64,000 nt of DNA. It comes from Clostridioides difficile_D (GTDB lineage: Bacteria > Bacillota > Clostridia > Peptostreptococcales > Peptostreptococcaceae). A model generated the notes under the pieces. The model did not search any database. It worked only from the letters and a program-made list of their open reading frames with translations, and was not told the origin of the DNA. Position numbers and translations under genes: made by a program. Positions 27,601 through 34,388 of this stretch are shown one piece after another (positions within the stretch are counted from its first letter, which is position 1; each line of letters opens with the position of its first letter). The stretch lies in contig OX244046.1 in NCBI GenBank assembly GCA_945861085.1, positions 496,001-560,000 of the forward strand. Reading direction: 5' to 3'.

Positions 27601-27981
27601 GGAGAAGAAGGAGAGAAAGCAGCATTAACAGGAACATCAATAACAGGTTTAGTAAATGGAAAGACATATAAGGTAGAAGAATATATAGCACCAGTAGTGA
27701 ACGAAGTAATAATAGGAGAAGGTTCAGTATCAGGAGCAACAGCAGGAGATAAAGAAATAACAGGATTGACATCAGGAAAGATATATAAAGTAACGATGGA
27801 TGGAGTTGAAAAATATACTAAAGCTGATGGAACACTAGGAGAAGAGGGAGAGAAAGCAGCACTAACAGGAACATCAATAACAGGTTTAGTAAATGGAAAG
27901 ACATATAAGGTAGAAGAAGATTCAAGTGCTATATCAACAATTAGTAGACTAATGGCCAAGCTTACTAATTTAGTTAAATAA
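24634..27981 (+). CDS. Cell wall protein with CWB2 anchors and 79-aa tandem repeats
   Basis: A 1,115-residue secreted protein of the C. difficile Cwp family. A signal peptide (about 1-28, ending ASAQ) is followed by three CWB2 modules (about 30-320; GQERYETA, GAERYQTS, GGTDRNDT motifs), which anchor S-layer-associated proteins to the anionic polymer PSII. A beta-rich region follows (about 325-490), then a Ser/Gly-rich linker (about 492-525), two atrophied-Ig-like domains (about 528-611 and 623-706) and five nearly identical 79-residue repeats (709-1095). ATG at 24634 gives a proper signal peptide and lies 10 nt after AAGGGGGA; the ATG at 24610 precedes that site. A surface-exposed adhesin or structural role is plausible; no enzymatic domain is seen. 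Confidence 0.93.
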   Translation: MKIPKKIAAILTVTMIAGSSTAGIASAQTVATNLTGQERYETAVKISQDGWKNADEVVIVNDSSIADALSATPFAKAKNAPILLTAKDKLNDKTKAEIQRLKAKKVYLIGGTSVLSTNIEKEIKDLKISFERISGAERYQTSLELAKKLDAISDVKKIAVVNGEKGLADAVSVGAPAAQNNMPVILADSKNGTAVADKFIKEAGITQSYVVGGESSVSEAVKNKLPNSTRLGGTDRNDTNAKVVKEFYKKTDLKNAYVTKDGMNKQDQLIDALAVGVLGAKNQSPVVLVGKNLSASQKSLVNSKSFDKITKVGGNGNETAFNEIKSLQEVRTVEAKTISELKSAVDKATANDVINFKPTSEVKEAFTIQTDKAVTVNLNGTYTKTVTINMPNGDVNNYAKVDDVVIDDVKDGTFVNYGKITNLKVNDKNGAKIENNSKGEIGSLTVASGASQVKVNNGGKITTVTNNSKGTTIDNKGTISSVKGDNSPTISGNSPSSNSSGGSSSSGGSSHGGGSSSGGSSSNQTSVNNEAAKITSVTTPAKDATKLTMPSVSSGYTIAIKSSSNESVIKKDGTIVPPNTATTVKLVFTVTHTSSGKTADTKEISVTVPAKSTDEELQTALDNEVAKITSVPTPEKDATKLTMPTVSNGYKIVIKTSSDEGVIKKDGTIVPPDAEKTVKLVFTVTQESSGKTADTGEIDVVVPAKSTKVIIGEGSVSGATAGDKEITGLTSGKIYKVTMDGVEKYTKADGTLGEEGEKAALTGTSITGLVNGKTYKVEEYIAPVVNEVIIGEGSVSGATAGDKEITGLTSGKIYKVTMDGVEKYTKADGTLGEEGEKAALTGTSITGLVNGKTYKVEEYIAPVVNEVIIGEGSVSGATAGDKEITGLTSGKIYKVTMDGVEKYTKADGTLGEEGEKAALTGTSITGLVNGKTYKVEEYIAPVVNEVIIGEGSVSGATAGDKEITGLTSGKIYKVTMDGVEKYTKADGTLGEEGEKAALTGTSITGLVNGKTYKVEEYIAPVVNEVIIGEGSVSGATAGDKEITGLTSGKIYKVTMDGVEKYTKADGTLGEEGEKAALTGTSITGLVNGKTYKVEEDSSAISTISRLMAKLTNLVK
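26758..27918 (+). repeat. Five tandem 237-bp repeats in the cell wall protein gene
   Basis: Units begin at 26758, 26995, 27232, 27469 and 27706, each 237 bp (79 codons), the last slightly short. Each encodes VIIGEGSVSGATAGDKEIT and a YKVTMDGVEKYTKADGT segment. Differences between units are mostly single synonymous bases, so the array is recent or homogenised by recombination and its copy number is likely to vary among strains. Confidence 0.97.
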
Positions 27982-28040
27982 TTTAATACCTCATTAAACT
28001 AAATTATATATTTGTATAAACATGTTTTTTACTTATTAAA

Positions 28041-28076
28041 TATTACTGGAGATTTTTAATCCCAGTAATATTTTTT
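28041..28076 (+). terminator. Rho-independent terminator of cell wall protein gene
   Basis: TATTACTGG (28041-28049) pairs with CCAGTAATA (28062-28070), followed by TTTTTT. Confidence 0.88.
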
Positions 28077-28101
28077 ATTAGAAAATACTAAACGACACTT
28101 T

Positions 28102-28141
28102 GTATACATATCATCATAAATTTATTATGATTAATGTATAC
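28102..28141. repeat. 40-bp imperfect palindrome
   Basis: GTATACATATCATCATAAA is followed by its near-complement ending ATGATTAATGTATAC. It lies just past the cwp terminator in a long non-coding gap. It could be an operator or an RNA hairpin; no T run follows. Confidence 0.5.
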
Positions 28142-28712
28142 TAAAAAATGGATTTATGTTAAAATTCAAGTAAATAGATTGAAAATAAAAAGTAAAAGGT
28201 TAGCCATTCATTTTCGATTTATTCCTAGATTTTTCGATAGAAAGTCTTAAATAAGTGAGAACTCTAGTTAGAAAATTTTTGATATCATTAACTATATATT
28301 AATATCAACATAATAGTTCCTAGACATCAATAATTTTAATGTTTAAAATGATATAAAAAATTACCTATAAATAGTATACAAAACTATATTAGGGATTAAT
28401 AGTTTTTAAAATTTTGAGTGATTTTCTTATTTTTGATGTTAGCATACTAAAAATAGAGGTCGATTTTTTATGTAAATAACAGTGTTTTGTGACCATTTAT
28501 ATAATTAAAGTACAGAGGCTTATATACAAATATTAAAGATTATGAACTAAGTTAAAATAAGTAGCTAAATCATTAAGTTTAGGGATAGTGATAGTAAATA
28601 AATATTGGAGTTTATATGTGATAATCCATTTTGTTAGTCGTATAACTAAACAGTTATTTATGAATGTGATATTTTATTTGCTTTTATATCTAATGTCTAA
28701 GGAGGGTTGTTT
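28142..28712. other. 571-bp gap before the agr-like regulator genes
   Basis: AT-rich, no open frame with a ribosome site and no recognised RNA. It presumably carries the promoter of the agrA/agrC-like pair. ACAGTTAT near 28652 resembles a LytTR half site, but no partner at the usual 21-bp spacing was found. Confidence 0.35.
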
Positions 28713-29423
28713 ATGTATAGAATAGTTATCTGTGAGGATGATATTACACAAAGAGCTTTTTTAAGAGAGTGTATATTAAAGTCTTTAGAGGGTATTTCTA
28801 GTCAAATTGAACTATTTGAGTTTAATTCAGGAGAAGAGTTATTGGAGTCTAATTTGGAAGGTATTGATATATTCTTTTTGGATATTAAAATGCTTAAACT
28901 AACAGGTATGGATGTGGCTAAAATAATTAGAGAAACTAATGATACTTCTGAAATAATATTCATAACATCAATAGTTGATTATATACAGGAAGGCTATAAG
29001 GTAAGGGCCTATAGGTATTTATTAAAACCTATAGATTTTGGAGATTTAAATGAAAGTATTTTGAGCTGTATATCAGATATTATAAAAAAAAGAGAAAATT
29101 TTATGCTGATAGAAAATAAAGGTATAACCAATAAAATTTTAATTAATAGTATTATGTATATAGAGGTTAGGAAAAAGGTTTTGACTATACATACTAAAAA
29201 TGATATTTATTATACTAAAAATAGTATGGATAAAATAGAATTAGAGCTAGAAAAATATAATTTTTTTAGATGTCATAAGAGCTATTTAATTAATTTGGAG
29301 TATATTCAATTTATATGTAAAAATGCTGTAGTTATTAATGATGAAGATATACCAGTTAGTAAATATAGAATATCTGATTTAAAGAAAAAATTAACACATG
29401 TATTGGGAGATGTATTATGTTAG
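28713..29423 (+). CDS. LytTR-family response regulator (AgrA-like)
   Basis: A 236-residue regulator with a receiver domain (about 1-120; CEDD acidic pair, phosphoacceptor in FFLDIKM, Lys in LLKPID) and a C-terminal LytTR DNA-binding domain (about 140-232; FFRCHKSYLINLEYI, PVSKYRISDLKKKL). AgrA-type regulators bind paired 9-bp repeats 21 bp apart; such a pair is present at 30741/30762. ATG at 28713 lies 6 nt after GGAGGG. It overlaps the kinase gene by 7 bp. It probably controls the peptide locus downstream. Confidence 0.92.
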   Translation: MYRIVICEDDITQRAFLRECILKSLEGISSQIELFEFNSGEELLESNLEGIDIFFLDIKMLKLTGMDVAKIIRETNDTSEIIFITSIVDYIQEGYKVRAYRYLLKPIDFGDLNESILSCISDIIKKRENFMLIENKGITNKILINSIMYIEVRKKVLTIHTKNDIYYTKNSMDKIELELEKYNFFRCHKSYLINLEYIQFICKNAVVINDEDIPVSKYRISDLKKKLTHVLGDVLC

Positions 29424-30736
29424 ATGTAAATGGATATTGGATTTTTTTACCTATTTTTTCTACAACGATAGAATGGATTGTATTAAAATTTTTATTAAAT
29501 GAACTTAGTGAGTTAAGAAAGACTAAAGTAGCCCTAAATAGTAGTATATTAATTGCTATTATGATAATTACTATTTTGACTTTAATTGAATTTAATATAA
29601 ATATTAAATTATTTATCTGTATATTTATTACATATATATTGTATAAAATGAATTATGTAGTGGATAAATGGAAAAGTGTACTTATAAGTTTGCTATATTG
29701 GATGTTATTAATCGGATTTGATAGTATTGGATTAAGTATAGTAATAACACTTAATTCTATACAAAATATGAATGACTTATTAGAGAATAATTTATTAAAT
29801 TTAGAATCAATAATGATATCTAAATCATTACTGATAGCATTAATACCATTACTTAAATTTATCAGATTAAAAATAAAAATAAATAAAAAGGATTGTATAT
29901 ATTTATCTATTCCATTAATAGCAAATATTATTGGAGTAATAGTTATATTTGAATTTATTTTTAAAGACAAGAGTATTGATTCTACAGAAAGTTTAATAAT
30001 ACTTACAATATCAACTGTATTTTTACTATCAAATATTTCATTAGTAAGTATCATAGGAAGAATAATAAAAGATAATAGTTTAAGGATAGAATATGAAATT
30101 ACAAAAAAAAGAATGAATATGCAATATAAATATTATTTAAATTTACAGGAGTATCAGTTGAAAATAAGAAAATTATATCATGATATGAATAATCATATCA
30201 TTTGTATTCAGAATGTTTATGGGAAGAATGAGTTTGCAGATAAGTATATTAAAGATATAAATAAGCAAATAAAAGAATGTAATACTATATTTAATACACA
30301 GAATATGATTCTAGATGTTATTTTAAGTGATAAAAAATCTATTTGTGATATGAATAATATAGATTTTTTAGTAGATATTAATTTTTTAGAATGTAATTTT
30401 ATAGAAATGCCAGATGTATGTAGTATATTTTCAAATATAATAGATAATGCAATAGAAGCGTGTAATAAGATTAAGGATACAAGTATACGAAAAAAAATTA
30501 AATTAAGAGGAACTGTTATAAATAGATTATTTGTAATAAAATGTGAGAATACAAAGACAAATGAAGTTATATTAAAAAATAATAAAATTATTACAAGTAA
30601 GAAAGATTCCTTTTTACATGGAATAGGACTAAGTAGTGTAAAAGGTTCAGTAGAAAAATATAATGGAAATGTAGAAATATATTCAGATAAAAATAAGTTT
30701 ACAATTACTATTTATATACCATTAGCTAGGAACTAA
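29417..30736 (+). CDS. AgrC-like sensor histidine kinase (GHKL type)
   Basis: A 439-residue receptor kinase. The N-terminal half has six or so membrane segments (to about residue 215), as in AgrC receptors for cyclic peptide pheromones. It is followed by a phosphoacceptor His in LYHDMNNH (about 255) and a GHKL ATPase domain with SNIIDNAIEACN and HGIGLSSVKGSVEKY. The gene is intact, although the adjacent peptide processing and pheromone genes (agrB, agrD) are destroyed. It may now sense a peptide made elsewhere or be constitutive. Confidence 0.9.
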   Translation: MLDVNGYWIFLPIFSTTIEWIVLKFLLNELSELRKTKVALNSSILIAIMIITILTLIEFNINIKLFICIFITYILYKMNYVVDKWKSVLISLLYWMLLIGFDSIGLSIVITLNSIQNMNDLLENNLLNLESIMISKSLLIALIPLLKFIRLKIKINKKDCIYLSIPLIANIIGVIVIFEFIFKDKSIDSTESLIILTISTVFLLSNISLVSIIGRIIKDNSLRIEYEITKKRMNMQYKYYLNLQEYQLKIRKLYHDMNNHIICIQNVYGKNEFADKYIKDINKQIKECNTIFNTQNMILDVILSDKKSICDMNNIDFLVDINFLECNFIEMPDVCSIFSNIIDNAIEACNKIKDTSIRKKIKLRGTVINRLFVIKCENTKTNEVILKNNKIITSKKDSFLHGIGLSSVKGSVEKYNGNVEIYSDKNKFTITIYIPLARN

Positions 30737-30740
30737 TTCT

Positions 30741-30806
30741 AGTTGGAGCTCTAAAGTGCCCAGTTGGAGCAATAGTATTGAAAAATAAAATAGAAGATGA
30801 TATTTT
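30741..30806 (+). promoter_or_regulatory. LytTR-type direct repeat with promoter
   Basis: Two copies of AGTTGGAGC at 30741-30749 and 30762-30770 are spaced exactly 21 bp apart, the geometry of AgrA/LytTR sites. Eight bases beyond comes TTGAAA (30778-30783), a 17-bp spacer and TATTTT (30801-30806), a credible sigma-A promoter. The arrangement fits activation by the AgrA-like regulator of the agrB remnant and everything downstream. Confidence 0.7.
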
Positions 30807-30836
30807 TTAAGCATAGAATATTTTGAGGTGATAAAA

Positions 30837-31382
30837 ATGCTAGAATTTTGTACTAATAAGAAAGATAACACCCTTTTTAGTACTCAGTAAAACAATAGAA
30901 CAAAAAATGTGATTTATATTTATATGGATTTAAAATGTTGATAGCTTTTATAGTTATATAATAGTCATATTGTTTACATGATATATCTTAAGTAGATTTA
31001 GAGAAACAGAATTCTTTTTATTATGTTGCTATCATATACATCAATTTACAGGTGAATATTATGCAGATGATTACAAAAAATTTACATTAATATGTCTAGA
31101 TAATATACATTTTATAGAAGTATCAATGAATAAAGATTTAGATTCCATAATTACAATACTAATATTTATAAGTTAAATAGATGTTTACTTTTTATCACCA
31201 TTAGAGCATAGAAATAATACTTTAAATAAAAAAGAAAAACAAAAATATAAAAAATTGCTATGTGTTGGATAAATATAGCTCTATTGTTTTCAATAATAGT
31301 AATTAGATTTAATATAACACATAAATATTTAATAATATGCAACATAAGTTATTATATTTATTTTTACAATGTTAATACTTGA
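30837..31382 (+). pseudogene. agrB remnant (multiple frameshifts and stops)
   Basis: Starting from a normal ATG with GAGGTG, AgrB-like sequence can be followed across three frames. MLEFCTNK is followed, after a shift, by VLSKTIEQK, then YGFKMLIAFIVI, stop. Next comes ETEFFLLCCYHIHQFTGEYYADDYKKFTLI, which matches the region around the catalytic His and Cys of AgrB. Then come SPLEHRNNTLNKKEKQKYKK and a final membrane segment. At least three frame changes and several stops make it dead. AgrB is the membrane endopeptidase that processes the AgrD pheromone. Confidence 0.8.
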
Positions 31383-31412
31383 AATAATCAAGTAAGAAAG
31401 AGGAAAGAAAAG

Positions 31413-31569
31413 ACGAAAAATTTAAAATTCAATATTAAAAATTATAGGGTTATTGGCCGTATTTGTATTACTTTTATCTGCAAATACAACATTAGTATGG
31501 AAAGTTAATTAACCAAAAGTTCCATATAGTAAATATAAATTTGATAAACCTTATAATATAGGTATATAA
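31413..31569 (+). pseudogene. agrD (cyclic lactone autoinducer precursor) remnant
   Basis: The expected start codon reads ACG (31413). KNLKFNIK is followed by a frameshift to IIGLLAVFVLLLSANTTLVW, the amphipathic leader and pheromone region. The conserved core cysteine appears as Leu in ANTTLVW, and the codon expected to be Gln before PKVP is TAA. The tail PKVPYSKYKFDKPYN follows. It directly follows the agrB remnant, as in intact agrBD pairs. Confidence 0.72.
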
Positions 31570-31662
31570 AAACAGCAACTGAATACCCAATTAGATAGAG
31601 GAGTTGATATTAGTAGCAAATGTTAAAGAAAAATATTTTACTAATTTGAGGAGGACTTAATT

Positions 31663-32961
31663 ATGATAGATTCTGAAGAAATGATTTTTAACATAGAAGA
31701 TTTAATTATTTACAGAAAAAATCAACTAGTAATTATTTATAATAAGAAACTTAGAAAATATGTTAAATTGTCTGAAGAAATATATAAGTATTTTCTTTTA
31801 GGCCAAGAAAGTAAAATAAAAACTTATGATTTTGTAAATTATTTTGATGATGAAAGTGATAAAGAATATATTATTAATCTTATAGATATTATGAACAAAA
31901 ATCAAATTTTTAGAAGTAACAATTTAAATCTTGGTAAATTAAGTAATGATGTAGCAATTTATTTTTGTTTAACAAATAGATGTAATTTATTTTGTAAGCA
32001 TTGTTGTGTTGAATCTTCTTCTAATAAGAAAGATTTACTTAGTACATATGATTTAAAAAATATCGTAGATATAATATCAGTTTTAAATACTCCTCATATA
32101 ATTATAACTGGTGGAGAACCATTAATAAGAAAAGATTTTTTTGAAATAATTAAATATATAAAACAAAAATCACCCAATACTAAATTAATATTATCTACAA
32201 ATGGAACTTTAATAGATGAACATAATGTTGATTTTATTATAACTAATTTTGAAAAAGTAGATATTAGTATTGATGGAGTAGATGAAAATACTTGTAGTGA
32301 AACACGAGGAAAAGGTGTGTTCAATAAAGTAATAAGCTCTGTTAATCTGTTAAAAGATAATGGGTTCAATAATATAAGGTTGTCTATGGTATTTGGCCAA
32401 AAAAATGCTCACTTAAATAAACAATTCAAAGATTTAAATAAAAAACTTGGAACAGAATTTGTTGAAAGATATTTTAGTCCAACAGGAAGAGGTTTAGAAA
32501 ATAAAGAAAATTATTTACTTGAAGATACAGTTCTTCCAATTACAATCCCATATATTTTAGATAATGAATTAAAAAAATGTAAAGATAAAAAAAATAAAAA
32601 AATGGGATGTTGTGCATGTAATGCAGGAAACTCTCAAATATTTATAAATTATGATGGAGATGTATATCCTTGTCCTTCACTGATAAAGGATGAATATAAA
32701 ATGGGAAATATATTTGACAATGAATTTGTAAAAGTTATAAAAGAAAATAAAACAAGAGCTCTAAAGTCTTTGATTAAATTAGAAAGTATTTATCCATATA
32801 ACTTTGAAAAATGTAAAGATTGTGATGTAAATATTTTTTGTTGGCATTGTCCAGCGATATTAGATTCAGTTAAGGATAATGAACTGGAATTGAATAGATG
32901 GTGTAGTATGATGAAACATAATTTAAATACAGCTGTATGGGGAGATGAAAAAGTTAATTGA
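31663..32961 (+). CDS. Radical SAM/SPASM peptide maturase 1
   Basis: A 432-residue enzyme. Residues 1-85 resemble a PqqD-like peptide recognition domain (VIIYNKKLRKYVKLSEEIYKYF). The radical SAM core binds its [4Fe-4S] cluster through Cys107, Cys111 and Cys114 (CNLFCKHC) and has GGEPL and the DISIDG strand. A C-terminal SPASM domain has CACNAG, YPCPS, CKDCDVNIFCWHCP and a final WC for auxiliary clusters. Such enzymes install thioether or C-C cross-links in ribosomal peptides. It is clearly paralogous to the enzyme at 36977. A strong GAGGAGG lies before ATG, and its end overlaps the next gene by 4 bp. Confidence 0.92.
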   Translation: MIDSEEMIFNIEDLIIYRKNQLVIIYNKKLRKYVKLSEEIYKYFLLGQESKIKTYDFVNYFDDESDKEYIINLIDIMNKNQIFRSNNLNLGKLSNDVAIYFCLTNRCNLFCKHCCVESSSNKKDLLSTYDLKNIVDIISVLNTPHIIITGGEPLIRKDFFEIIKYIKQKSPNTKLILSTNGTLIDEHNVDFIITNFEKVDISIDGVDENTCSETRGKGVFNKVISSVNLLKDNGFNNIRLSMVFGQKNAHLNKQFKDLNKKLGTEFVERYFSPTGRGLENKENYLLEDTVLPITIPYILDNELKKCKDKKNKKMGCCACNAGNSQIFINYDGDVYPCPSLIKDEYKMGNIFDNEFVKVIKENKTRALKSLIKLESIYPYNFEKCKDCDVNIFCWHCPAILDSVKDNELELNRWCSMMKHNLNTAVWGDEKVN

Positions 32962-33974
32962 AATTTACTATATTTGTAACTGAAGACTGCAATTTGAAAT
33001 GTACATATTGTTATGAAGGCAATGATAAAAAAAAAGAAAATATGAGTTATGAAACTGCCGATAAAACAATAGATTTTATTTGTAATAAAGAATTAGAAAG
33101 TAATAGTGATTATACAACAATTGTTTTACATGGAGGAGAACCATTTATAAATTTTGATTTGATTAAGTATATACATAGGGAGTTAGTAGATAGATTGAGT
33201 GACAAAGAGATATTATTTGATATAACTACAAATGGAACTATTATAAATGATGAAATAATAGAGTTTATAGCAAAGAATGTAAAAAATATATCGATAAGTA
33301 TTGATGGAAAAAAGAATATACATGATATAAATAGAATAGATGCTAACGGAGTAGGTACTTATGAAAAGGTAATAGAAAATGGAAAAAGACTTATAGAGAA
33401 AGGTATATATGTTAGGGCAAGAATGACATATAACTCAAATACTGTTAAGTATCTTTATGAGAGTGTATATGATATAGCAAAACAAGGGTTTAAAAATATC
33501 GCTCCAATTTCAGATTTTATGGATAAAAACTGGGATAATTCTCATATTAAAATATTAAATGAACAAATTAGTAAAATTATGAATATTAAAAAGGATTATC
33601 CTGATATAGATATCTCTATTTTAGATAAACAATTTATAAATAAGAAAAAAGGAGACTGTTTTGGAGGAATAAATAGCTATGCAATAGATATTAGAGGAGA
33701 TGTATATCCATGTACAGTATGTGTAGGAGATAATGATATTTTACTAGGAAATATATATGATGGATTGGATGATAAAAAAATTAAGAACCTTATAAAAATT
33801 TATATATCTAAGAATGAAGAGTGTGATGGATGTACTAGACTTGATTATTGTATGTCAACCAGATGTAAACTTATCAATAAAAAGGTAACAGGTAAATTCC
33901 AAAGTGCAGTACCGATTTATTGTGGATTAGAAAGAGTTTATGTTGAAACGACAAAAAAGCTATATAAATTATAA
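32958..33974 (+). CDS. Radical SAM/SPASM peptide maturase 2
   Basis: A 338-residue radical SAM enzyme of a different branch from its two neighbours. Cluster cysteines are Cys11, Cys15 and Cys18 (CNLKCTYC), directly at the N-terminus with no recognition domain. HGGEPF and ISISIDG follow, then a SPASM domain (CFGG, YPCTVC, CDGCTRLDYCMSTRC, CG). It resembles anaerobic sulfatase-maturase-like and peptide-maturase enzymes. TTG start at 32958 lies within the stop of the preceding gene (ATTGA), so translation is coupled. It may depend on the recognition domain of enzyme 1 or 3 to reach the precursor. Confidence 0.9.
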   Translation: MKFTIFVTEDCNLKCTYCYEGNDKKKENMSYETADKTIDFICNKELESNSDYTTIVLHGGEPFINFDLIKYIHRELVDRLSDKEILFDITTNGTIINDEIIEFIAKNVKNISISIDGKKNIHDINRIDANGVGTYEKVIENGKRLIEKGIYVRARMTYNSNTVKYLYESVYDIAKQGFKNIAPISDFMDKNWDNSHIKILNEQISKIMNIKKDYPDIDISILDKQFINKKKGDCFGGINSYAIDIRGDVYPCTVCVGDNDILLGNIYDGLDDKKIKNLIKIYISKNEECDGCTRLDYCMSTRCKLINKKVTGKFQSAVPIYCGLERVYVETTKKLYKL

Positions 33975-33996
33975 TCTAGTTTAACTAGTTATAATA
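33971..33996 (+). repeat. Hairpin between maturase 2 and precursor gene
   Basis: TTATAATCTAGTT and AACTAGTTATAA form a nearly perfect hairpin starting at the maturase stop. It could stabilise or separate the precursor mRNA from the upstream message, or be an operator. No T run follows. Confidence 0.5.
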
Positions 33997-34029
33997 AATA
34001 TAAAACAAAAGTAAAGGGGGATATGTATT

Positions 34030-34191
34030 ATGATACATATAAAAAAAATCGAAGAAAAAATAGAACTTCAAGATGTTGAGGTGCAAGCAGATCCATGTAA
34101 ATGGTATTATGACAAGCATGAAATTATTTCGCAAATAGACTGCATGGAGGATTGTGCAGGAAAAACTCCAAAAGGAACAGTGGCATATTAA
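34030..34191 (+). CDS. Candidate RiPP precursor peptide (53 aa, three Cys)
   Basis: A 53-codon gene too short for ordinary gene finding. AAGGGGG (34014-34020) lies 9 nt before ATG, stronger than most sites nearby. Residues 1-22 are charged and helix-prone, as in a leader. Residues 23-53 hold Cys23, Trp25, Tyr26-Tyr27, Cys38, Cys42 and a terminal Tyr53, with a Gly/Thr/Pro-rich tail. It has no signal peptide or membrane segment. It sits between radical SAM genes and transporters and is followed by a perfect terminator. I infer that it is the substrate of the maturases; thioether bonds from the cysteines or Trp/Tyr cross-links are possible. It matches no precursor family I know. Confidence 0.72.
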   Translation: MIHIKKIEEKIELQDVEVQADPCKWYYDKHEIISQIDCMEDCAGKTPKGTVAY

Positions 34192-34321
34192 AAAAGACTA
34201 GTCAATTTATTAAATGAAAGTACTATATGTAGTTTTTAGGAATGAAATATGTTTTTCTAGACTTTAGTATTTTTAATAATTAAATTTAACTAGCACAATG
34301 AGTTAGTTAGTATTTAATGAG

Positions 34322-34357
34322 ACTCTATAATCTAAAATTTTAGATTATAGAGTTTTT
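34322..34357 (+). terminator. Perfect 15-bp terminator after the precursor gene
   Basis: CTCTATAATCTAAAA (34323-34337) pairs perfectly with TTTTAGATTATAGAG (34338-34352), followed by TTTTT. Sited 130 bp after the precursor and 32 bp before the permease gene, it should make precursor mRNA more abundant than the downstream transporter message. Confidence 0.93.
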
Positions 34358-34388
34358 CTTGTAAATGTGAATAAGGAGAATTCTAATT

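Noticed and set aside
26202..27959. Long open frame on the minus strand (585 codons) and repeated 63-codon frames
   Set aside because: Produced by the low-stop composition and 237-bp periodicity of the cell wall protein repeats; no ribosome site and unnatural composition.
30744..30809. Short frame reading ALKCPVGAIVLKNK, suggestive of a ferredoxin fragment
   Set aside because: It coincides with the LytTR repeats and promoter, has only one CP motif and no surrounding ferredoxin sequence.
34023..34079. Alternative 18-codon ORF overlapping the precursor start
   Set aside because: Its start is only 2 nt after the ribosome site and it ends quickly with a Lys/Arg-rich composition; the 53-codon frame has better spacing and length.
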